Shown here: positions 1 through 9,305 of the stretch, piece after piece | How the letters are laid out: every line of letters starts with the position of its first letter | How positions within the stretch are numbered: the stretch's first letter is position 1 | NCBI GenBank assembly: GCA_003427395.1 | Contig: BFEA01000212.1 | Location: forward strand, 1,920,837-1,956,605 | Length of the DNA: 35,769 nucleotides | Direction: 5' to 3' | DNA from: Chara braunii | Lineage: Eukaryota > Streptophyta > Charophyceae > Charales > Characeae | Translations under genes and position numbers: made by a program | Notes under the pieces: generated by a model | Told to the model about the DNA's origin: nothing | The model's input: only the letters and a program-made list of their open reading frames with translations | Database searches by the model: none

Positions 1-79
1 CGAAACAGTTTGTCACAGCCCCTCATTTGTTGTCCTCTTCTCCCTCTCTGCCTACGGTTTACCGGGCAGTTCTATTTGA

Positions 80-81
<2 letters not shown>

Positions 82-129
<48 letters not shown>
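82..129. repeat. (AT)n microsatellite
   Basis: About 24 uninterrupted AT dinucleotides, followed by strongly AT-rich sequence to about 190. The first 190 bases contain no coding signal. Confidence 0.95.
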
Positions 130-139
<10 letters not shown>

Positions 140-188
140 ATTAATTATTCTTTATTTTTTTATTTTTTATTATTCTTATTTTTTGTTT

Positions 189-189
<1 letters not shown>

Positions 190-223
<34 letters not shown>

Positions 224-440
224 CCCTCCCTGTTCCCTCGTGATGGAGGTCAGGGTGGGATAGGTCTGAATATTTTCATATAGGATTTAGGACCTACCCC
301 ACCCGGGGTAGGTCCTCCATCCGAACCAACCCAATTTTTGGCTTTCACACTCATGTGTTTGTCGACTTTCATCTTTCTTATTTTCTAGCAATGTAGTTTG
401 ACTATTACTATCATTGGTTGGAGCATGGGTGAGTTGTATT
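190..440. repeat. Diverged direct repeat, copy 1 (begins with TG microsatellite)
   Basis: A (TG)n run at 193-222 is followed by blocks that recur in the same order at 1541-1810. The shared blocks are a CCCTGTTCC stretch, a GTCC/GTCA..GGTGGG stretch, TATAGGATTT versus TATAGAGGATTT, a TCCGAACC stretch, a TTTGGCTT-like stretch and a TTGGTTGG stretch. The two copies are clearly related but diverged. Copy 2 adjoins the C-terminal end of the minus-strand RT remnant, so copy 1 is probably the tail of a second copy of that element. The rest of 1-657 is AT-rich with no gene. Confidence 0.6.
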
Positions 441-649
441 TTTATTTTTGATTTTATTTTTCTGTTTTTTTTAATTTTATTTAATTGGTTCTTTAAAGTA
501 AAGGAGGTATTTATGCATTTATCGTTGTGTGTTATTTATTATATAAAAGGGTTATTTTATTTTTCAGTAACAATTGCTTATTGTTTATTTTAATTCTTTT
601 TTTTATTATTAATTATTATTTTTATTAATTGTTTATTTATATATAAATA

Positions 650-755
650 TATATAAACAGGGTTGCCGTGTTCGGGACGGGCCAAACGCCCGAACCCGAA
701 CGCCCAAACGTACGGGACCCCTTCGGAAAGCGTTCGGCCGTTCAAGCCGAACGCG

Positions 756-786
<31 letters not shown>

Positions 787-1417
787 TTCAAAAACTTCCG
801 AAAAAAATATATGTTATGGAGAAAACTAAACCAAGCAACATGTGCCTGAGCACTACATCCAAATTCTTCACCGAATTTGAATTAAAAATCAAATACAGAA
901 AATAAACACTATGATAAAAATAAGAAAAAATAAAAAGAGAATTAAAATGAGTGAGTGTGCCAACACCTTTTCGACACCGCCATTTTTGCCGATTTTTAAT
1001 TATTTTGTGACATTGATAAATGCCCTGAACATTTACAGATATGTAGCTCGTTAAAAAATTTTCAAAAAATAATAAAATTTTTTAGGCCCCGAAATAAAGT
1101 GAAAACAAAAAGTTAAAAGTGGAAAAAAACAAAATAGTGAGTGGGCGAGCACGTTTGACACCTCCATCTTTGACGATTTTTAATGTTTTTTTGGCTTAGC
1201 AGAATGACTTCAAAATTTATAGGCGCGTAGGTTACATCATCGAGATCTCACCAAAAACAATTCAGAAAAAAAAACTTATTTTTAGGCCCCGAAAATGTTT
1301 TTGGCGGGGGCCGAACCTGGAGGTGTTCGGCCCCCGAACGGGACCCCGAACGCCCGAAACGTTCGGGGGCCAACTCGGGGGGCCCCGAACGTTCGGTCAG
1401 GTAACCATGTATATAAA
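650..1417. mobile_element. Short non-autonomous hAT-like DNA transposon (658-1409) with 8-bp target duplication
   Basis: The sequence TATATAAA occurs exactly at 650-657 and again at 1410-1417. Between them, the left end reads CAGGGTTGCC and the right end, reverse complemented, reads CATGGTTACC, a 10-bp terminal inverted repeat with 8 matches. Both subterminal zones are GC-rich and built from repeated CGAAC/GTTCGG motifs, whereas the interior is AT-rich and holds an A run at 756-783. An 8-bp target duplication and a CAGGGTTGCC-like end are typical of the hAT superfamily. At 752 bp with no transposase it would be non-autonomous. Chance matching is a concern because the duplication is AT-rich, but the coincidence with the inverted ends is good. 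Confidence 0.7.
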
Positions 1418-1540
1418 TATATTTATTTGTTTATTTTTATTTTTATTTTTTGGTTTATATTGCTTTTGTTTTAATTAGTTATATGGACTTAGCCATAATT
1501 CTTTTATGTGGAAAAACATTGCAGTATAAAGATTTTTTTA

Positions 1541-1810
1541 ATGTTATATGTGTGTGTGTGTGTGTGTGTGTATGTGTCTTTCCCTGTTCCTTTGCGATGT
1601 AGGTCCAGGTGGGGCAGGTTTTTCTCCTCTTTTTATAATATATATAGAGGATTTGTGACTTACTATGCACGGGTTATGTTCTCAGTCCGAACCCGGCCGA
1701 TTCTTGGCTTACCCATACATATGCGTCGTTGTACATGTCTTTTAATTTTTAAGAGTATAATTTGGCTATTCCAAGCGTTGGTTGGGGATGCATTGGAGTA
1801 TTTGTAATAC
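1541..1810. repeat. Diverged direct repeat, copy 2, beside the RT remnant
   Basis: This is the second copy of the repeat at 190-440, again opening with a TG microsatellite (1549-1571). It sits next to the C-terminal end of the minus-strand RT remnant, so it probably represents that element's 3' end. The stretch 1418-1540 is AT-rich without features. Confidence 0.55.
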
Positions 1811-4042
1811 GGTCATCGGGCAGCAGCGAAATGGTTGGTATCTCTCAGGGTGCTGGAGTATTTTTTTAGTGATTCCAAGTAGTCTGTGCTTAGAGAAGTC
1901 ATTGTGTGTGATATTGCATAATGCTTGCTTTATTTCGATTGTCGCGTGCTGAGGTTCAGATTCGACCACCATGATAGTAATGATTTGGGGTATAATCAGC
2001 TTAAGTGCTTGTTGCATGGGTCTATTAGAATGTGCTTGAATGAATCTGGTGATGGGGAAGTTTAATTATTCTCTTTTGTCGTATTTGTATGTTTTGTATT
2101 GTCCTGTATGTATGTTAGTAATTTGGATGGTTGTGTTTAGGAAGTTGGTTTTGGTTCCAATGAGTCTGTCATTGATCTGTGTTTTTTCAGTGGTTTGTTC
2201 GTTCGGAGTAATTACTTTTAGGGGGTATAGGAAGTATCGACTTCTTATGCTGGCAATGTCAGGGTTGAGGAATCATTTATTCTTGGGTTGTTAAGGATGT
2301 GAAAGTCGTCGAAGTATCGAAAGACATGCTGAAATAGGTGTAGGAGATGTCTGTTGGTTTTATAAGTCATTTTCTTCATAAACTTATATTCATATTTGAA
2401 GAAGTAGATATTACACCATACTGGTGCCATACTGGTGAGCAGCTGACGCCCATAGGGATGCCGAGTGTCTGTTTCCAAGTCTTGCTTCCGAGGGAAGTAT
2501 ATGCGTTGTTAATAAGTCATCTATTGATTGTATTAACGGTATTGTCATCAAGGGATAGGTAGCCATTGGGTGGGTTTTTGTACCAGTCGCATGTGGGGGT
2601 TAGCTGGTCACCAGCGTAGAAGTATTTGAAGGCAAGCTGCACGCCAGTTCCATATTTCTTTCTGGCATGTTGAAAGGCGAGTTTTGTGAAGAATTGGATT
2701 GCACTTGGTAGACCATCTGGGCTGTCGTCGGTGGGGATGGTTTCATAACATCTCGTTATGTCCGTTGAAAAGACGGATGTTACCTGCGAGGGTAGGTTGT
2801 AGACGTAGTCGGGTGTAGAGTCGATGGACCACCAATAGGGTACCTTAAGACCAGTTTCCGATAAGGTTTTTTGTGTGAGGTCTCCACAGTGGGTTTTAAC
2901 GACCTTGATAAGCGCCTTGAGTATGGTGGTGGCTAAGTCCGTCAGGGGGGAAAAAATGATATCTGATGCGTTAGTCAGCCAACGGAATGAGTTTTTGTGC
3001 TTCTTGTATGTTGCAAAGAGGTAGGGTAGTGTTCTTTTACCGGTCGGGAGGTCTGGGAATGTTGAGGTAAGTTGCTCTTCTAGGTAGGCAAGTAGTTCAT
3101 TAGCAGAGATAGCGCAGGGTTCAAAATCTGGGTTGGAGAGTCTCTTTAGTGCTAGGTATCTGATTAAGTTTATGCATGCGATGACAGGTGTGTTGGGTAC
3201 TTTATCAGCCCCGGATATATAAAAGTGTTTAGTTAGGAAGTGAGTTTCGTGTTTAATGGGGTGGCTATGTGAGTTGTTTTCTCTGTGTGGTAGGCAATCG
3301 ACAGTGGCAAGTTTGACGATTTCAGTGATTATACAAACGCTTCTTTTTTATGGATGTCAGAGAAAGGGACCCCATGTTTTTCTAGTGTGTCTGAGAAGTT
3401 CTCCCATACTTGGTTGGTTGCTGTAATGACGTCTTTTTTCTTTGGTGTTACTGGGGGAATGTGGTTTAGACCGTTGCGGGTCATTGTTTGGAGTTCCAGG
3501 TTGGTAATAATGCTCAGGTCTAGTGTGATGACATGTGCTTCTTCTTCTTGTGGCAAGGTATTAGGAGGGAGTTGATTAGTGAATTTTACAAATCGTTGTT
3601 GTTGGCAGAAGCACCTGTCGGGCAGCATGTTTAGCCAATCGTCAAGATCGAAGTCTCGGAAGACAACAGCAGGTTTATATAGTGCTTTAGCTATATGGTC
3701 GTTGTAGGTCCATGAGAATGTGCAATTATCCAAGAGGCGGACGACATTGGGGTTGTGTTTTCCTAGGATCCTTTCGAAGATTTTTTTGAATTTCAGTCTG
3801 TCCATCAAACGATTTGGGTAGTGACAGGGTATTATGATTTTGTTATCTTGTCTATTGGCTTTCCAGCCAAGCCTTCCATCCTCCATTGTCTGTAGACGAG
3901 GGCCCGACACATAGGAAAAAACAGATAATAAGGGGTGTGGCAGTATGCTTGGTAAGCAGATTTCGGGTTTTGAGTGTGGGTGTATAAGGTAGTGGTGGTG
4001 GGGGGAGGGGGAAGGGGGGAGAGGGATAGGAATTGGGCACAT
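1766..4042 (-). pseudogene. Reverse transcriptase pseudogene
   Basis: The minus strand can be followed through several frames. From 4042 to 3329 one ORF holds the N-terminal part, including a CFC motif and the segment NGLNHIP. After a stop and frame change near 3328, the frame stays open to about 2520. It covers KHKNSFRW (about 2984-2961), the motif-A-like segment STDITRCYETIP, and GYLSLDDNTVN, and then meets a TGA. Next comes IPMGVSCSPVW, broken by an 11-bp tandem duplication (2416-2437), then FRYFDDF in the position of the catalytic Y-DD box. The C-terminal part continues as YDKRE and LNFPI with another stop. Order and motifs identify a reverse transcriptase. At least four lesions mean it cannot be expressed as one protein. 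The first residues after 4042 are low complexity, so the true N-terminus is unknown. Confidence 0.75.
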
Positions 4043-5033
4043 GAGTATTCTTATAGGGGTGTTAACAGGTTTGCGGATAGTAGTAAGCAGGGGCGTGGTT
4101 TAGAAGGTAATGTGAGGGTCAGGAAAAAAGAAGTCAAGGTACAGGTAGTCATGGGAGCCGAGTTTGGTTAGGAGTGTGCAGGAGTGGAAGGCATGCAGGT
4201 GGGAAATTGGCATTTTGTGGTATTGGGCATACAGTGGCGAAGGCATGCTATGTTATGTGGAGTTGTGGAATTTTTTTCAGAAAAATAACAGCAAAGTAAC
4301 AAAGAGTAATACTTCTTAAAAAAACTTTTTCGAGAGGAAAACAAAGAAAAATTTAATCCGAAAAGCGGTATCCATATTCAAGTTCATAGTTACCAATTAA
4401 TTATTTTGTGTCATAGGCACCCAGCTCTAGGCTATCACCTAACTTAATTGGAAGTTCTGGCAGACCGAATTGTCCAGTGGTTGGCAGTAGTTCGTAATAT
4501 AGTGAAGCATCTAGCAAGTGCGGCATCTGGCTTCCAAGGGGTGAGAGGTTTGGCTAGTTCTAATGAGTAGGTTAGTCTGCTCATCCAAGTCATAGCACGT
4601 GCGTTTTTTTTTTAATCTATAAGAAAAGCAAAAAAAGGTAAAAAATTAATTAAAAAATCAGACAAGAGTCTTAGAGCATATATTAAGTTGTGTGGTGTAG
4701 AAGCCGATCATTGTTACTGGGAGATCAGTACCTCTATAGTGTTTATCGTGGATATTAGGAGGTGGGTTGAGTCCTGTATTGCGTATCAGCAGATGTTATG
4801 AACTTTACTAGAGATGTGGGAGAAAAGCATTCCGAAAAGTTTGAGCTCCTTGTAATACTTGTGGCTCCGAATTGATAGTCGGGGTTGAGTCTGCAGCAGA
4901 CCCTCTTCCAGGATTCCTTAGATGTTGGTGACTCGGTTCCGAGAGCAGTCTGATCACTGCAGGCACGCAGTAGGGAGGAGTCAGCGTTGCTGGCACCGTA
5001 GTTGTGTCTGAGTGCTTCGATGGCCGAAGTTGG
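4043..5033. other. Interval inside the RT element without readable coding sequence
   Basis: On the minus strand this lies between the proline/threonine-rich ORF and the RT. A second minus frame is open at 4808-5176 and may be a frameshifted continuation of the upstream ORF, but its residues show no motif. The rest has scattered stops in all frames and no repeat or RNA signal that I recognise. Confidence 0.4.
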
Positions 5034-5911
5034 TCACAACGGAATATCTGGAGATGGCGAACTGATGGTGATAGGCAATTGCGGTATTTCTCCTTCGTTG
5101 ATCTCGTTGCCACTGACTTGTATGACCTCCGGGTTCGCCTGTGCTGGTTGCTGTCCAGGTAGCCTTCCGCCATCAAGTCTCTGCGGCCACTGGTGGAGCA
5201 GTTGTTTAGTGGGTGGAAGCCATGTGTGTACTAACTGCGGTGCTTGTGTTGCTTGGCATGGTGCGATGGTGGCGGTAGCAGGATTGCTGGGTAAGGTGGT
5301 AGGTAGCAAGGTTTGCGGGGATGGTTGGTGAGTTGCAGAGTTTCTTTGCCGCTCTTCCTGGGCATAGAGGACGTCGTGCATGTTTGGCTGGCGGAGATCA
5401 TATTGCGGTTGGTTGCGTTTTACGCGCTTTGACTTCTGCTTGTCGTTTTGCAATGGCTGCAGTCTGTTTGTCTTGTTGCCTCTTCGAACGTTGTTTCTTT
5501 GTGGGGCGGGCAGTGGGTTCATTGCGATGCTCAGCAGTTGCTCTCTTCGCCTTGCCAGTCTGTCTGCTTCTGGCGTGTGGTGGGTATCAGCTGGGGCCAG
5601 TATAGTAGTGTTGCTCATGGGTGTGTGTGTTACGGGTGTGGGGGTCTGGTTAGGTATATTGCAAGTGCTTGTGCTGGCATTTCTCTGTATGTTGAAGAAG
5701 GGGTTTGGATGGTTTGTGCTGCGGACGGTGGGGGTGGTGTTCCTGGCGGCAAATTGTGTTGCAGCAAGGGTGAAGGCATTGATTTGCAGGTGGGAATTTG
5801 CAGAGGTGGGGAGTGACCAGCGGCTCGGCGAGGTGAGGGTGGAAGACGGTTGCGAGCCGGTTTGCAAGGTTGGCGGTGTTGTGGGTTGGCTGTTGTGTAT
5901 CGTAGCAGCGG
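5034..5911 (-). pseudogene. N-terminal Pro/Thr/Asn/Gln-rich region of the RT element, truncated by the LTR insertion
   Basis: An open minus frame of about 290 codons ends at 5034. It is rich in P, T, N, Q and S, with a basic stretch (KSKRVKRNQPQYDLR, about 5420-5375) that could bind nucleic acid. No catalytic motif is visible. Upstream, the frame continues for about 20 codons into the LTR, but those residues are LTR sequence read antisense and not part of the original protein. Similar low-complexity N-terminal regions often precede RT domains in non-LTR and related elements. The plus-strand ORFs covering the same DNA are shadows. Function is not recognisable; the assignment rests on its position and strand relative to the RT. 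Confidence 0.5.
5907..5911. other. Presumed 5-bp target site (AGCGG) next to the 5' LTR
   Basis: These are the five bases directly before the LTR start TGTCGG. Ty3/gypsy integration normally duplicates 4-6 bp. The matching copy would follow the 3' LTR outside the window, so this is untested. Confidence 0.35.
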
Positions 5912-5918
5912 TGTCGGA

Positions 5919-5944
5919 CCAAATACCCTTACAAGGGTATTTGG
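5919..5944. other. Perfect 12-bp palindrome at the LTR edge
   Basis: CCAAATACCCTT, a 2-base loop AC, then AAGGGTATTTGG: twelve of twelve bases pair. It lies seven bases inside the LTR and is unchanged in the other copy at 28082-28107. Further hairpins follow: AGCGTGCGT/ACGCACGCT at 6098-6122, CCCTCGAC/GTCGAGGG at 6149-6171, and an AACTC..GAGTT stem near 6288-6306. Confidence 0.85.
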
Positions 5945-6676
5945 CCATGCTTTGCATTCGACACGGTGACGACATCGGCTACCATGATGGAGCCAGTCTG
6001 AAAGGAAAGGATGTGCACGCTTGAAGTGTGACGCTCGAAACGAACTCCTCGGCCAATAAGGCCGGGGCAAAATCGGTGAGAAATTTTCGAGAGTACGAGC
6101 GTGCGTTATTGTGACGCACGCTGAGATGGTCAGGATCAGTAATAATATCCCTCGACAAAAGAGGTCGAGGGGTCAGGTGGGTTAATGGTGTGTCAGGTAG
6201 ATCTACGGCACACACTAAGACTTGGTCTAGTACCTGTTTGTCTTCCAGTACCAGGTATTCTAAAAATTTTCGGCTTTGTCTTCCCCAACTCAGCCTCCGA
6301 GTTGAGTAACCGCCGCATCTACCTCAATGAGGTGTGACACCGACCTACCTGTTGCTTGAACGTCGTCCATCGCGCATAAGGTGTAGCGGACTCTTTTCCC
6401 GCCACGTGAGTGTTTTTCCCGTCGCGACCCTCGAATGTCGCGGCCATAACTAAGTATCGGCCGACCCGCCACCTGGGTATTTTCCCGCTGCAAAACCCCA
6501 AAGCCACGAGTATAGGTAAGTACTGGCCCTTCGGGCCCTCCAATCGGCCCACTGCCTTTGAGGGCCACGCGCACACTCAAGCAGGCGAGCACTTAGACAG
6601 GCGCACAAACCTGCAAGCATGCGCACACACAGATTTGGGAAACGGGCTCGGTCCGCTGGTCGGACTGGGCCCGCTA

Positions 6677-6684
6677 CTATATAC
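6677..6684 (+). promoter_or_regulatory. Candidate TATA box in the LTR
   Basis: CTATATAC in an otherwise GC-rich stretch, conserved at 28841-28848. It could mark the U3/R boundary, but AT-rich octamers are common and no other promoter signal supports it. Confidence 0.25.
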
Positions 6685-6714
6685 GTACTGAGTTACTCCC
6701 CTTCTACTCGAAGT

Positions 6715-6798
6715 GGGAGCTAGCTCAGTAGGTTTCGATAGTGCTTGATAAGGGGGGGATGTGGGGATCGAGGCCCGCCGCCCTCTGAGCTAGCTCCC
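6715..6798 (+). other. tRNA-like or inverted-repeat module
   Basis: The segment begins GGGAGCTAGCTCAG and ends CTGAGCTAGCTCCC, a perfect 14-bp inverted repeat. The opening contains TAGCTCAGTAGG, which fits an RNA polymerase III A box, and GGGATCGAGGCCC further on loosely resembles a B box. It does not fold into a full tRNA cloverleaf that I can draw. The 3' LTR copy (about 28882-28955) has lost part of both arms. Confidence 0.4.
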
Positions 6799-6829
6799 TT
6801 TTGACATGGAGCTCTACCTTTTATTTTGC

Positions 6830-6875
6830 CTGGGTTTGAACGGTCGGGACTCGAACCCGCGACCTCTTTACCAGG
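6830..6875 (-). other. tRNA T-arm-like sequence (minus strand)
   Basis: On the minus strand, CGGGTTCGAGTCCCG is an exact T-loop with a 4-bp stem and contains a consensus B box (reverse complement of 6847-6858). The upstream sequence does not supply matching acceptor or D arms, so it is a tRNA-derived relic, not a tRNA gene. It is conserved at 29003-29014. Confidence 0.45.
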
Positions 6876-7439
6876 GTTAGTTGTAGTAGTTGCCTCGTTG
6901 AAACGAGACACTATACTTGGCAGTTAGTAATAGTTCTTGTTAGATTCGTTTATTCTTTACTTTTTTTATTTTATTTAGAAAGACACATTCGTTTCTCTTT
7001 ACCTGTGAGCACTATTTCCCATATTCGTTTCGGTGAATCTGCACCCGAAAGCCGGGCGGATTCGAGGCTCCGATCGTCTCTACCGTGTGGCATCAGCCTA
7101 TAGCACGGGTTCCCCTCGTTGGGGAGAGAGCAAGCACGTGAGATCGCGCAGACGCAAGGTTGGAGGCGGCCGCACGGTAGGAAGAAAGAACGCGGAGCAG
7201 GATAGACAACGTGCGGGAGTGCGCGCGCAGGGGGTGACCAAGCGCGGGAGTAGGGCATGCGCAACCAACTAGAGATAGCACGGTGGACAAGGAGGAGACC
7301 ACGAGGAAAGCAAGGGAGAGTCGCGCACCGAGTAAAGGAGAGGTCGCGCGTCAACGAGGGAGAAGGAGTTGCGCAAAGAAGGAAAGGCGACCACGCAAAA
7401 GAAAAGTGGTGCGCGGGGGAAAGGCAGTAGGAGAGAGTA

Positions 7440-7600
7440 ATAGATAAGTGGGAGGAGGAGGAGGATAGAGGGAATCGAAGAAGAAAAAGAAGAAGAAGAA
7501 TGAAGGAGGAAGAAGAAGTAGAAGTAAGAGGAAGAAGAAGAAAGAGAAGAAGAAGGAAATTGAAGAAGTAGGAGGGAAGGAGAAGAGGAGAAGAAAGCAC
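7440..7600 (+). repeat. GAA/GGA-rich purine tract
   Basis: Almost pure purine on the plus strand, so a long pyrimidine tract on the minus strand. It lies just downstream of the last well-supported antisense exon-like block and would suit a 3' splice acceptor there. A further purine-rich stretch runs at about 9320-9530. Long ORFs over these tracts are composition artefacts. Confidence 0.8.
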
Positions 7601-7833
7601 CTACCTGACCATGCGGTCGGACGACGACAAGTTAACGGTGTGGCGACAACGACGGCTCCGACAACGACGGCATCTAGCGGGCAACGACGACGACGAGAAG
7701 GGGAACGGGTAAGTCTGCAATCACGCAGCTTACCTTATGATACTTTCATCAATAGAAATAAGTAAATAAATAAATAAATAAATCGAATGAATCTACCACT
7801 AGAATGAGGAAAGATTCACTACTACATGTGGGT

Positions 7834-8294
7834 GTGGGTGTGAGAGAGAGAGTGACAGAGAGTACTTCGATAGACTCATCAAGCAACTTACCTGGCGTGG
7901 AGTAAGTCGTCGTAGGCCGCGGCGGGCTTCGCGCAGCTCTCCTCTAAGGGATGGGAAGATCAATCGTATCCTCCACTGCAACGTTGCAATAATTTGCTAC
8001 TACATGTGTGTGTGGGTGTGTGTGACGTTCATGATTCGACCAAGGTGTGTGTGTGGGTGTGAGAGTAAGTCTGAGTGAGAGAGACAGTACTTCGATAGAC
8101 TCATCAAGCAACTTACCTGGCGTGGAGTAAGTCGTCGTAGGCCGCGGCTGGCTTCGCACAACTCTCCTGTAAGGGATGGGCAGATCGATCGTATCCGCCG
8201 CTGCAACGTTGCAATAATTTGCTACTACATGTGTGTGTGTGTGTGACGTTCATGATTCGACCAAGGTGTGTGTGTGGGTGTGAGAGTAAGTGTG

Positions 8295-8300
<6 letters not shown>
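7834..8300. repeat. Tandem duplication, unit about 225 bp
   Basis: The blocks containing C' and C are spaced 225 bp apart and share long stretches on both sides: ACTTCGATAGACTC, the exon-like block, CTGCAACGTTGCAATAATTT, ACATGTGTG and GACGTTCATGATTCGACC. A partial third unit ends in a GA microsatellite (about 8298-8355). Confidence 0.85.
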
Positions 8301-8330
<30 letters not shown>

Positions 8331-9033
8331 GAGAGAAAGAGAGAGAGAGAGAGATTGGGCGGAGGCCAGAGGTGCTTACCTGTAGCGCCATTGCTCCAGC
8401 TTCGTCTTCAAGGTACCTGCAACACGCGCCGAGATCTCAGGTTAGTACCTGGATCGAAACAGAGAGAGAGAGAGTTTTTCTTCTTCCTCTTCTAAGTCCA
8501 CCATCTCTCCCTCATCTTCTCCCTATCTGACTTCTCAGTATCTGCGGACTAACGAGAGAGAAAGAGAGAGAGATGTAAGGGGAGAAAGAGAGAAGAGATG
8601 GAGAGGGAGAAAGGAGAGAGAGAGTTGTAACTCGAGACTTATCGACATTAGATCCAGACTCGACTTTTGGGACTTCAGACATGGCATCGAGGGTTATTTG
8701 GGATTGGTGACAAAGACTCGGTGCTGACGATGTTCCCATCTCTCTCCTTCCTTTCGTCTGATCCNTTCCTCTTCGTCTGTGTATGTTNGGACCTGNCGCT
8801 TTCTTCTCGTGTATAGCNNCAGGCTCCTTCACACCTGGTGATGGAAACGATGTATGTTGATCTGAGTTCAAACCTTGATTAGGCTCGCTACTGGCATTCT
8901 AGCATTCTGCTTCGCTACTCTATACTACGAGGGTGAGGTCAGACTGGTCAATCCCGGTCAGGTCAGTCTTTGTATCTAAGTCTTCCCGGCGCTATTCAGC
9001 ACCTTTACGTGCGTATGAGAATGCACATTGCTT

Positions 9034-9305
9034 GGCGAGATTCTATTCGACCGCATTGTCCATTCAATCCTTTTCGTAACATTGCAGATCCTCGACTATT
9101 ACATACATCACAGATCTGTGCAAGTGGCTTTGTTTGGCGAGATTCTATTCGACCGCATTGTCCATTCAGTCCTTTCGTCACATTGCAGATCCTCGGCTAT
9201 TACGTACATCACAGATCTGTGCGACTGGCTTTGTTTGGCGAGATTCTATTCGCACTGCATTATCCTGATCATCACGTTGCGGATCCTTGGTTTATATGTG
9301 CAGCA
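9034..9305. repeat. Tandem repeat, unit about 101 bp, nearly three copies
   Basis: Units start with GGCGAGATTCTATTCG at 9034, 9136 and 9237, and the third is partial. The same array is at 31182, 31284 and 31385 in the 3' LTR. The apparent ORFs over it are periodic translations of the repeat. Confidence 0.9.

Larger units (their letters stand above)
1541..5911 (-). mobile_element. Decayed minus-strand RT element, cut at 5911 by the giant LTR element
   Basis: Reading the minus strand from 5911 down to about 1766 gives a proline/threonine/asparagine-rich region (5911-5034), a non-coding or unreadable stretch, then a complete but frame-broken reverse transcriptase (4042-1766). The low-coordinate end matches the diverged repeat at 190-440. 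The element's reading frame runs straight into the LTR boundary at 5912, so the LTR retrotransposon landed inside this older element. The missing N-terminal part should lie beyond the 3' LTR, outside the window. The element class is uncertain. The RT resembles a widespread eukaryotic family with IPMG..C.P, Y.DD-like and YDKR..NFPI motifs, which I would place near Penelope-like or non-LTR RTs from memory only. Confidence 0.65.

Noticed and set aside
5380-6024. Plus-strand ORFs over 5002-6024 with Cys/Val/Leu-rich products
   Set aside because: They are shadows of the Pro/Thr/Asn-rich minus-strand ORF and continue across the LTR insertion boundary.
6971-7600. 209-codon minus-strand ORF rich in Leu, Ser and Pro (and its copy at 29128-29757)
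   Set aside because: It translates the purine tract and GC-rich LTR sequence. Composition explains the open frame, and the residues show no domain.
7737-7800. Another antisense donor-like AAG|GTAAGC at about 7736
   Set aside because: It would leave a 19-base intron before block E and lacks an acceptor upstream. Probably coincidental.
8268-8495. Arg/Glu repeat ORF
   Set aside because: It reads a GA microsatellite.
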